Below, piece by piece: positions 31,006-37,352 of a stretch of 37,352 bases of DNA. The notes below the pieces were generated by a model. That model worked only from the letters and a program-made list of their open reading frames with translations. It searched no databases and was not told the DNA's origin. Position numbers and translations under genes: made by a program. Numbering within the stretch: the first letter of the stretch is position 1; the number at the start of each line of letters is the position of its first letter. Source of the stretch: Actinomycetota bacterium (lineage in GTDB: Bacteria; Actinomycetota; Nitriliruptoria; Nitriliruptorales; JAHWKO01); NCBI GenBank assembly GCA_019347855.1, contig JAHWKO010000011.1, forward strand, positions 1-37,352, in the 5' to 3' direction.

Positions 31006-32324
31006 TGGCGGGCACCGCGGTGCTCGAACGCACCCGCGACGGCACGGCGACCAGCCGATGGTCGGCCTGGGTCGCGGTGATCGCGGTCGTCGCCGGGCTG
31101 GTCGTCTCGCCGCCGTGGCAGGGCGGCGCGGGCATCCCCGCCGGTTCCGTCGGCCGGCTCGTGTCTGGACAGCTCGAGCGTGCGGCATCGGGAACGTGGA
31201 CCGACGTCGCGATCGGGGAGCTGATCGACGAAGGGTCGCGGGTGCGCTCCGCGGAAGGCGCGCGGATCGAGGTGGAAGGCGGCGACGTCTCGCTCGCCGA
31301 GGGCACCCGGGCCGTTCTGGCCCCGACGTCCGAGCTGGAGACCGGGTCCCTCCTGGTGGAGGTCCCCGGGAACGAACGTGCGGTTCGGATCGGGGCGATC
31401 GTCGCGTCGGGGCGTGGCTCGTGGCGGGTGGACGTGGGGCGTGCGGAGCGGGTGGGGGTGTACGCCGGCGGGGTCGGGTTGCGTGTCTCGGGGGACGCGG
31501 AGCAGGCCCTCCCGGTCGCGCGCTTCGAGCAGGCGGACCTGATCGCCGGGGGCCTACCCGACGAGGTCGTCCCGCTGCGGTACGAGGGCAGCGATCCGTG
31601 GGACGCCCGCCTGCTCGCCGGGCTCCTGGCGATCGACCGCCAGGCCGCTCAACTGCACGCAACCCTCGCGGGCCGGTACGGCGACGATCCCCTCCCGAGC
31701 TCCTTCTACACCAGCTTCGCCCTCGTGGACGCGACGATCGAGACGGCGCTGTCCCGCTACGGGCAGACCGACGGGGAGGGACGCACGGGCCCGCCAGCAA
31801 CCGTCCTCCTCGGGGTCATCGTGACCGACCTCGTCGCCTCGCAGGAGGCACTCGCCACCGCGGCGGCGGTCGTGCGTGTCACGGACCTGCGGAGCGCTGG
31901 TGCGACCTGGGGGATCGTGCTCGCCTCCCACGGTCTGGGCGCAGACGACCTGCGGGGCGCCGCTGACCTGGCGTTGCGCGAAGGTCCGGCCGGCCCGCCG
32001 ACCGGGGCGGGTGAGGACCTCGCTCCAGACGAGGTCCCGACCGGCGGGACGGAGGAGGGCCCGGACGACCCGCAGCCGTCCGAGCAACCGACCGGACCGC
32101 AGCCGTCGCCGTCTCCGTCGCCGTCTCCATCGCCATCGCCCTCGCCTTCCCCGTCCCCCAGCGACGCGGCTGGACCCTGTCAGCTCGAGCCGTGCGAACC
32201 GGTCAACGAGGGGGTGGACGACATCACTGACGTGATCGACGAGGTCGTGCCGGGCGCCGGTGACACGATCGACGACGTGGTCTCCGAGTTGCCGACGATC
32301 CTGCCACCCGGCGGTCTCGACTAG
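31005..32324 (+). CDS. FecR-like protein with single membrane anchor and Pro-Ser tract
   Basis: The 439-residue product has one membrane helix near its start (WSAWVAVIAVVAGLVV). A FecR-type beta domain follows at about residues 65-160: GELIDEGSRVRSAEGARIEV, DVSLAEGTRAVLAP and LETGSLLVEVPG. A helical part lies at about 200-330. Then come a disordered acidic/Pro region with a (Pro-Ser)n tract and a C-terminus rich in Asp and Val with two cysteines (CQLEPC). FecR domains usually sense signals or bind peptidoglycan and act with sigma factors; here no sigma or anti-sigma domain is present, and translation is coupled to a histidine kinase. It may be an accessory sensor of that kinase; this is inference. 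Confidence 0.72.
   Translation: MAGTAVLERTRDGTATSRWSAWVAVIAVVAGLVVSPPWQGGAGIPAGSVGRLVSGQLERAASGTWTDVAIGELIDEGSRVRSAEGARIEVEGGDVSLAEGTRAVLAPTSELETGSLLVEVPGNERAVRIGAIVASGRGSWRVDVGRAERVGVYAGGVGLRVSGDAEQALPVARFEQADLIAGGLPDEVVPLRYEGSDPWDARLLAGLLAIDRQAAQLHATLAGRYGDDPLPSSFYTSFALVDATIETALSRYGQTDGEGRTGPPATVLLGVIVTDLVASQEALATAAAVVRVTDLRSAGATWGIVLASHGLGADDLRGAADLALREGPAGPPTGAGEDLAPDEVPTGGTEEGPDDPQPSEQPTGPQPSPSPSPSPSPSPSPSPSPSDAAGPCQLEPCEPVNEGVDDITDVIDEVVPGAGDTIDDVVSELPTILPPGGLD
32101..32163 (+). repeat. Low-complexity Pro-Ser coding repeat
   Basis: About ten Pro-Ser codon pairs in a row (CCG TCG, CCG TCT, CCA TCG and similar) encode a rigid or flexible spacer in the FecR-like protein. Codon choice varies, so the tract is probably maintained at the protein level rather than being a recent slippage product. 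Confidence 0.75.
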
Positions 32325-32394
32325 CGGCTGCCCTGCGATGCGACCGCGGCATGACGTCTATGCTCGCTCGGCACATCCACCGTGGGGGAGCGCC

Positions 32395-34086
32395 GTGTAC
32401 ACGCCTGACGAGATCGCCGAGCACCAGTTCCTGATTTCCCTCCGCGGCTACGACCGCGACGAGGTCTCGGCGTTCCTCAACGAGATCGCCGGACAGGTCC
32501 GCAGGCTCCAGCAGCGGATCGCCGAGCTGGAGTCCAAGGCCGACGAGCGCCGAGCGGAAGAGCCGGCGCCCCCGCAGGAGGCTCCCACCGATGAGGCCGT
32601 CCCGTCCCGTTCGTTCCGAGAGGTAGGCGAGCAGACCGCTCGGATCCTGGAGACGGCCGAGCAGACCGCCGAGGAGATGCGCTCCCGCGCGGATCGCCAC
32701 GCGCAGGAGGTGCGTCAGGAGGCGGATCGCGTCGCCACCGAGCAACGCGAGGAAGCCGCTCGCGAAGCGGCCCAGCTTCGTGAGGACGCCGAGCGCGATG
32801 CCACCCAGCGACGGGAGCAGGCGGACCAGCAGGCTGAAGAGCTGCTCGAGGAGGCACGCCGGAAGTCGCGCGAGGAGCAGGAGCGCGCGAACCAGACCGC
32901 CACCGAGGTCCTCGAGGACGCCCGACGTTCGGCTCGGGAGACGCTCGACACCGCGGAGGCTCAGCAGCGGGAGATCGCGGAGCAGGTCGCTGAGCTGCGT
33001 GATGCGCAGGCTCGCCTGCAAGCGGACCTCGAAGCGGTGTCGGCCACCGTGGGTCAGGCTCTGGACCGGCTGACGGGGCAGGAGAGCGACGTCCACGAGG
33101 CTGAGGGTCCGGAGCCCGAGGTCGAGGTCCCGGGTCCGGGGCCGGCGGTCGCCACCGACGTGGAGGGCGATGTCGCCGAGGAGCCACCCACGAGCGAGAC
33201 GGACCTCCAAGACCACGGGCAGCATGAGGACCACGAGGAGCACGAGGGCCACGAGGACCACGAGGACCACGGCACCGATGAGGCAGACGACGACGTCGAG
33301 CACGATCTCGACCAGGAAGCCACGCCCGACGACATCCCCCACGAGGAGGTCGCGGACGACGAGGAGCTCCCCGACGATGCGGACGTCGCGCCAGCGGTGG
33401 CCGACGTGGCGTCCCGGGAGCTCCGCGACCAGGCGCTCACCGGCATCCGGCCGGGCATGCTCCGCCGGCTGAAGCGCACGTTGCAGGATGTGCAGAACGG
33501 GGTCCTCGACGCCCTCCGCCGGGAGGGTGCGGATGCGGATGTCACCCGGTTGCTGCCCGGTGACGACGAGCTCGCCCCGCTCCTGAGCGTGGGGGAGGCG
33601 TTCCTCGGCGAGGCGTACCGTGCTGGACTCGGTGACGGGGCCACGCTCGCGGCGGTATCTCCGGACGGAGCCGCAGCCGACAACGAGCGCATCGCGGCAG
33701 CTGCCGCCGAGTTCCGTGCCACGCTGGGGCACGAGACCGTCGCGGCGCTCGAACCGTCCCTAGCCGCTGGGCTGGACGCCGGTGAGGACGAGACCGCGCT
33801 CGCCGATCGGGTGAGCGAAGTCTTCCGCGACCTGAAGGGTCCGGTCGCCGAGTCGGCTACCGAAGCCAGCCTCCTCCGCATCTACGAGCTGGGCACCCAC
33901 GACGCCTGGCAGCACGCAGGCGTGGGCACGCGGGTCTGGGTGCTGGGCGAGGAATCCCGGTGCCCAGAGAACCGGTGCCGCGCGAACGCGGACGAGGGTC
34001 CCGTGCCGCTCGACCGCCCGTTCGCCAGCGGCGATGTGGTCCCGCCGGCGCACGGAGGCTGCAGCTGTACGCTCGCCCCGTCGTAA
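32395..34086 (+). CDS. Fusion of a DivIVA domain, coiled coil, His/acid-rich tract and phage MuF-like domain
   Basis: The 563-residue protein starts VYTPDEIAEHQFLISLRGYD, then RDEVSAFLNEI: the membrane-binding N-terminal DivIVA domain. A long Gln/Glu/Ala/Arg coiled coil fills about residues 35-225. Residues about 273-306 are a His/Glu/Asp-rich stretch (DHGQHEDHEEHEGHEDHEDH) that could bind metal. The C-terminal 100 residues match phage MuF/SPP1 gp7 head-morphogenesis domains: ASLLRIYELGTHDAWQHAGV, then RVWVLGEESRCPENRC, PLDRPF and PPAHGGCSCTLAP, with putative zinc ligands C523, C528, H553, C556 and C558. No other phage gene is present. DivIVA domains localise to curved membrane; the role of the MuF part is unknown. 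The GTG at 32395 has GGGGGAG upstream. Confidence 0.8.
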   Translation: MYTPDEIAEHQFLISLRGYDRDEVSAFLNEIAGQVRRLQQRIAELESKADERRAEEPAPPQEAPTDEAVPSRSFREVGEQTARILETAEQTAEEMRSRADRHAQEVRQEADRVATEQREEAAREAAQLREDAERDATQRREQADQQAEELLEEARRKSREEQERANQTATEVLEDARRSARETLDTAEAQQREIAEQVAELRDAQARLQADLEAVSATVGQALDRLTGQESDVHEAEGPEPEVEVPGPGPAVATDVEGDVAEEPPTSETDLQDHGQHEDHEEHEGHEDHEDHGTDEADDDVEHDLDQEATPDDIPHEEVADDEELPDDADVAPAVADVASRELRDQALTGIRPGMLRRLKRTLQDVQNGVLDALRREGADADVTRLLPGDDELAPLLSVGEAFLGEAYRAGLGDGATLAAVSPDGAAADNERIAAAAAEFRATLGHETVAALEPSLAAGLDAGEDETALADRVSEVFRDLKGPVAESATEASLLRIYELGTHDAWQHAGVGTRVWVLGEESRCPENRCRANADEGPVPLDRPFASGDVVPPAHGGCSCTLAPS

Positions 34087-34100
34087 CCATCCCCTGACGC

Positions 34101-36971
34101 ATGGGTGACGCCATCCGCAATCGGCTCGGCCTCATCGTCGCCGTTGTGGCGGTCGTGGTCCTGCTTTCTGCGAACCGCGTCTCGGCGTTCCTCACCGATC
34201 TCTGGTGGTTCCAGGACCTCGGGTACGCGGGGGTCTTCACCGGGATCCTGACCACGCAGATCGGCGTGGGCGTGGCGTTCGGCGCCGCCCTGGGCCTCCT
34301 CGTGGCGGTCAACCTCTGGGTCACCACCCGCCTGCGTCCCGTCGTGCTCCCGGCGAACCGCCGAGAGGCGATCGTCGAGCGGTACCGGCAGATGGCAGAC
34401 CCGTACGTGCCGTGGCTGATCGCTGCCGTGTCGGCCCTGTTCGCCCTGAGCGCCGGGACCGCGGTGGCCACCCAGTGGCCCCGCTTCCTCCTGTGGATCA
34501 ACGGCGGCACGTTCGGTGATACCGACCTGCAGTTCGGTCGCGACATCGGCTTCTACGTCTTCGACCTGCCCTGGTGGGAGTTCGTGCAGGGGTGGCTGTT
34601 CACGTCCCTCCTCATGGTCCTGCTCGTCACCGCCGGGGCGCACTACCTCCTGGGATCGATCCGGTTGGAGGTCCCGGGTGACCGGGTCACGCCGCAGGCC
34701 AAGGCCCACCTGTCGGTGCTCGCGGCAGGGGTGCTGCTCGCGCACGGCTGGGGGTACTGGCTGGACCGGTTCGAGCTCAACTTCTCGCCCCGGGGGCAGG
34801 TGACGGGCGCGTCCTACACCGATGTCAACGCGGAGCTGCCAGCCCTCAACCTGCTGCTGATCGTGGCGGCGGTCGCGGTCGTCCTCCTGCTGCTGAACAT
34901 CCGTCGTCGTGGCTGGGTGCTGCCCGGCGCAGCGATCGGGCTGCTCGTGCTGGCGAGCATCGTGCTCCAGGGGATCTACCCGGCGGCGATCCAGCGTCTG
35001 CGCGTCGACCCGCAGGAGCTCGAGAGGGAGGAACCGTTCATCGCCCGCAACCTCGAGGCGACGAGGGTCGCGTACGACCTCGCGGACGTGACGCGACAGC
35101 GCTTCGAGGTTCGCAACGACTTCTCCCAGGAGGACGTCGAACCCAACCAGTTGACGCTCAACAACGTGCGGGTCTGGGACCCGGCGGTGTTGGAGACGAC
35201 CTACAAGCAACTCCAGGCGATCCGTACCTACTACGACTTCGTGGACGTCGACGTCGACAGGTACGACCTCGCCGGCGAGCAGAGACAGGTGATGATCTCG
35301 GCGCGGGAGCTCGCCCCTGAGCAGCTGGAGCCCCAGGCGCAGACGTGGCAGAACCTGCACCTGACCTACACGCATGGCTTCGGGGACGTGTCCTCCCGGG
35401 TCAACGTCGCGACGGGGGAGGGGCAGCCGGTCTTCCTCGCCCGCGACATCCCGCCGAGGGGTGAGGACGTCCTCGTGCCGGACGAACCTGGGCTGTACTT
35501 CGGCGAGTCGCACGCGGACTACTCGATCGTTCGGACCGACCAACCGGAGATCGACTTCGAGTCCAGCGAGACCGGCCAGCAGCAGACCACCACCTACGCC
35601 GGTGAGGGTGGGGTGCCCGTGGGCAACTACCTGCGTCGGCTCGCGTTCGCGCTGCGGTTCGCCGACCCGAACCTCGTGCTGTCGGGGCTGATCAACGACG
35701 AGTCCGAGATCATCTTCCAGCGCACGATCAAGGAGCGCGTCGGACACGTCGCGCCGTTCCTCCTCCTGGACGAGGACGCGTACCTCGCGGTCGCGGACGG
35801 TCGGCTCGTGTGGATCCAGGACGCGTACACCACTTCGGCGTACTACCCGTACTCGGAACGGCGCCTGTTCCCGGGGACCCAGCGTGCGGTGAACTACGTG
35901 CGCAACAGCGTCAAGGCCGTGGTTGACGCCTACGACGGGACCGTCACGCTCTACGTGGCTCGACCCGACGACCCTATCGTCCAGGCGTGGCGCAAGGCTT
36001 TCCCCGAGCCCTTCGCGGACATGTCCGAAGCCTCCGAGCAGTTGATCTCGCACTTCCGCTACCCGGAGGACATGTTCACGCTGCAGTCCGAGGTGTTTCG
36101 GACCTACCACATGGAAGGCGCCGGCGAGTTCTACAGCAAGGCCGACGCCTGGGAGATCCCGAACGATCCCGCGTTCGAGGCGAACCAGCCCTCGAACGCC
36201 GCCCAGGGGGTGCGCCCACTGGATCCGTACTACCTCCTGATGCGCCTCCCCGGCGAGGAGAACGAGGAGTTCGTCCTGATCCAGCCTTTCAAGGCGCTGA
36301 ACAAGCCGAACATGATCGCGTGGTTGGCGGGGCGGTCAGACCCCGAGCACTACGGCGAGCTCTTCGCGGTGGAGTTCCCAAGCGACCAGGCGATCCTCGG
36401 TCCGGCGCAGGCGCAGGCGAGGATCGAGCAGGAGTCGGAGATCGCGGAGTACATCACCCTGCGGGATCAGCGCGGCTCGCAGGTGATCCGCGGGAACCTC
36501 ATCATCCTGCCGATCGAGCGTTCGATCCTGTACGTCGAGCCGCTGTTCCTCGAGAACCCCCAGGCCCAGATCCCGGAGCTCGACCAGGTCGTGCTCGTCA
36601 TGGGCGATGACGTGGTGATGGCCGAGACGCTCGAGGACGCGCTCGCCGAACTCCTTCGGGCCGACGAGGTGCCCGTCGAGCAAGGGCCCGATGAGGGTGA
36701 CGATGAGGGCGAGGAGGAGCCTGCAGAGGTCACGATCGACGACCTGATCGCCGACATGCTGCAGGCCTTCCTGGATGCGCAGGAAGCGTTGCAGCAGGGC
36801 GACCTGGCCGAGTACCAGGAGCAGATCGATCGGGCGAACCGTCTGGCGGAACGGCTCGCCGAGGAGCGCGAGGTCCCCGAGCCTGGCGCGCAGCCCAGTC
36901 CAGGTGCGTCCCCTGGGGCGTCACCGGGGTCGTCGCCCGCTCCGACGGAGACTGCCAGCCCCTCCGGCTGA
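34101..36971 (+). CDS. UPF0182 family large membrane protein
   Basis: The 956-residue protein has the UPF0182 layout: about seven membrane helices in residues 1-320, starting with IVAVVAVVVLLSANRVSAFL and including the family motif TDLWWFQDLGYAGVF, then a long extracellular part of about 570 residues. Typical segments are NLEATRVAYDLADV, LTLNNVRVWDP, YTHGFGDV, GESHADYSIV and ALRFADPNLVLSG. An acidic stretch and a Pro/Ser-rich tail close it. Function unknown; conserved in Actinobacteria near a PDZ-Lon protease. The ATG at 34101 lies 14 nt after the DivIVA-MuF stop and has no strong ribosome binding site, so translation may depend on the upstream gene. Confidence 0.92.
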   Translation: MGDAIRNRLGLIVAVVAVVVLLSANRVSAFLTDLWWFQDLGYAGVFTGILTTQIGVGVAFGAALGLLVAVNLWVTTRLRPVVLPANRREAIVERYRQMADPYVPWLIAAVSALFALSAGTAVATQWPRFLLWINGGTFGDTDLQFGRDIGFYVFDLPWWEFVQGWLFTSLLMVLLVTAGAHYLLGSIRLEVPGDRVTPQAKAHLSVLAAGVLLAHGWGYWLDRFELNFSPRGQVTGASYTDVNAELPALNLLLIVAAVAVVLLLLNIRRRGWVLPGAAIGLLVLASIVLQGIYPAAIQRLRVDPQELEREEPFIARNLEATRVAYDLADVTRQRFEVRNDFSQEDVEPNQLTLNNVRVWDPAVLETTYKQLQAIRTYYDFVDVDVDRYDLAGEQRQVMISARELAPEQLEPQAQTWQNLHLTYTHGFGDVSSRVNVATGEGQPVFLARDIPPRGEDVLVPDEPGLYFGESHADYSIVRTDQPEIDFESSETGQQQTTTYAGEGGVPVGNYLRRLAFALRFADPNLVLSGLINDESEIIFQRTIKERVGHVAPFLLLDEDAYLAVADGRLVWIQDAYTTSAYYPYSERRLFPGTQRAVNYVRNSVKAVVDAYDGTVTLYVARPDDPIVQAWRKAFPEPFADMSEASEQLISHFRYPEDMFTLQSEVFRTYHMEGAGEFYSKADAWEIPNDPAFEANQPSNAAQGVRPLDPYYLLMRLPGEENEEFVLIQPFKALNKPNMIAWLAGRSDPEHYGELFAVEFPSDQAILGPAQAQARIEQESEIAEYITLRDQRGSQVIRGNLIILPIERSILYVEPLFLENPQAQIPELDQVVLVMGDDVVMAETLEDALAELLRADEVPVEQGPDEGDDEGEEEPAEVTIDDLIADMLQAFLDAQEALQQGDLAEYQEQIDRANRLAERLAEEREVPEPGAQPSPGASPGASPGSSPAPTETASPSG

Positions 36972-37036
36972 TCGGCGCTCGGCGCTTCGTTCCTGAGGTG
37001 GGACCGGAGCGCGAGCAGACCCACTTGGTCGTCGGT

Positions 37037-37065
37037 TTGCGGGGTCTACGGGCCCTGGGTACCGT
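37037..37065 (+). promoter_or_regulatory. Sigma-A type promoter of the initiator tRNA gene
   Basis: TTGCGG (37037-37042) and TACCGT (37060-37065) are 17 nt apart; transcription would start about 5 nt before the mature tRNA at 37077. Confidence 0.65.
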
Positions 37066-37076
37066 CGCTGCCCCGA

Positions 37077-37151
37077 CGCGGGGTGGAGCAGTTCGGTCAG
37101 CTCGCCGGGCTCATAACCCGGAGGTCGCAGGTTCAAATCCTGCCCCCGCTA
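37077..37151 (+). tRNA. Initiator tRNA-fMet (anticodon CAT)
   Basis: All four stems fold: acceptor CGCGGGG with CCCCGCT, D arm GAGC with GCTC, anticodon arm CCGGG-CTCATAA-CCCGG with CAT at 37112-37114, and T arm GCAGG-TTCAAAT-CCTGC. Two initiator hallmarks are present: an unpaired C1-U72 at the top of the acceptor and three G-C pairs (GGG/CCC) next to the anticodon loop. The discriminator is A at 37151, followed by CT, so the terminal CCA is not encoded. Confidence 0.97.
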
Positions 37152-37165
37152 CTAGCCAGAACCCT

Positions 37166-37193
37166 CGGAATCTCCCCGATTTCGGGGGTTTCC
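37166..37193 (+). terminator. Terminator of the initiator tRNA gene
   Basis: CGGAA and TTCCG enclose an inner stem CCCCG-ATTT-CGGGG, with a TTT directly after the inner stem. It lies 15 nt after the tRNA. Confidence 0.75.
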
Positions 37194-37224
37194 GGCTTTC
37201 CGGGGTCCTCGCGTTAGAGCGGTT

Positions 37225-37258
37225 GCGATCACATCGCGATCACATCGTCCGTGATCAC
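37225..37258. repeat. Tandem 11-bp repeats and an 8-bp palindrome downstream of the tRNA
   Basis: GCGATCACATC occurs at 37225-37235 and again at 37236-37246, followed by the palindrome GTGATCAC at 37251-37258, which carries the same GATCAC half-site in both directions. Such repeats next to a tRNA 3' end could be regulator or integrase arm sites, but no integrase gene is seen before the window ends. I see no supported gene in 37152-37352. Confidence 0.5.
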
Positions 37259-37352
37259 GTGCGCGACCGCGTCTTCGGGAGCCTGTCCGGGCTCCTGATT
37301 TCCACAGGGACCTCGCCCGTCGATGTCACACAGCGTGACCGGATCGGGCCTC

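Noticed and set aside
32395..34086. Prophage remnant around the MuF-like domain
   Set aside because: No portal, terminase, capsid or integrase gene lies nearby, and flanking genes are ordinary chromosomal families, so a fusion gene is more likely than a phage segment.
37299..37307. Single TTCCACAGG resembling a DnaA box
   Set aside because: An isolated imperfect site is expected by chance; only the cluster at 19763-19962 stands out.
37229..37352. Minus-strand open frame entering from the right edge and ending in TGA at 37231-37229
   Set aside because: Only 41 codons are visible, no motif is recognisable and its end lies in the tandem repeats. It might be the tail of a gene outside the window, but cannot be called.
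1..37352. CRISPR array or insertion sequence
   Set aside because: No regularly spaced repeat series, transposase motifs or terminal inverted repeats were seen anywhere in the window.

Overview
The window is 37.4 kb of very GC-rich, densely packed bacterial DNA. Several gene families point to an Actinomycetota chromosome: an UvrD2-type helicase with an HRDC tail, a DUF2342 zinc metalloprotease, a YlbL-like PDZ-Lon protease, a UPF0182 protein, a LAL-type LuxR regulator, and an SCP2-domain protein. GTG starts are frequent and the initiator tRNA is of the actinobacterial type. The order uvrD2, DUF2342, PDZ-Lon, UPF0182 recalls the Rv3193c-Rv3198c neighbourhood of Mycobacterium tuberculosis. The gene content is not clearly mycobacterial or streptomycete. 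A deeper branch (for example Nitriliruptoria, Egibacteria or Euzebyales) is possible, but I cannot prove it from the sequence.

Region by region. 1-4.5 kb looks accessory: a ribbon-helix-helix protein cut by the window edge, an Rv2258c-like methyltransferase, and a divergent LAL regulator broken by an apparent one-base deletion. 4.9-10.7 kb carries a thioredoxin-fold/glycosidase-fold (YyaL/SSP411) protein, an alpha/beta hydrolase, an acyl-CoA ligase and a convergent SCP2-alpha/beta hydrolase fusion. 10.9-18.6 kb carries uvrD2, a membrane protein plus nitroreductase pair, a divergent haloalkane dehalogenase-like gene, a secreted-style beta-propeller-like protein (DUF3616-like), and a Fic-HAD operon. 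18.6-20.0 kb is regulatory: a tandem palindromic 60-bp repeat, a clear promoter, an RlpA-like secreted protein, a terminator, and a dense cluster of DnaA-box-like sequences.

20.0-28.2 kb contains two metalloproteases (YgjP-like and DUF2342), an NAD-dependent epimerase/membrane protein/MoaE operon, a small membrane protein, a membrane-anchored subtilisin, a small conserved protein and the PDZ-Lon protease. 28.3-34.1 kb holds what I consider the most unusual block: a large orphan histidine kinase translationally coupled to a FecR-like protein, followed by a protein fusing an N-terminal DivIVA domain, a long coiled coil, a His/Glu/Asp-rich stretch and a C-terminal phage MuF-like (head-morphogenesis) domain. 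The window closes with UPF0182, an initiator tRNA with promoter and terminator, and short tandem repeats downstream.

The two observations I would check first are the DivIVA-MuF fusion with its kinase/FecR neighbours, and the DnaA-box cluster lying far from any visible dnaA or dnaN gene.
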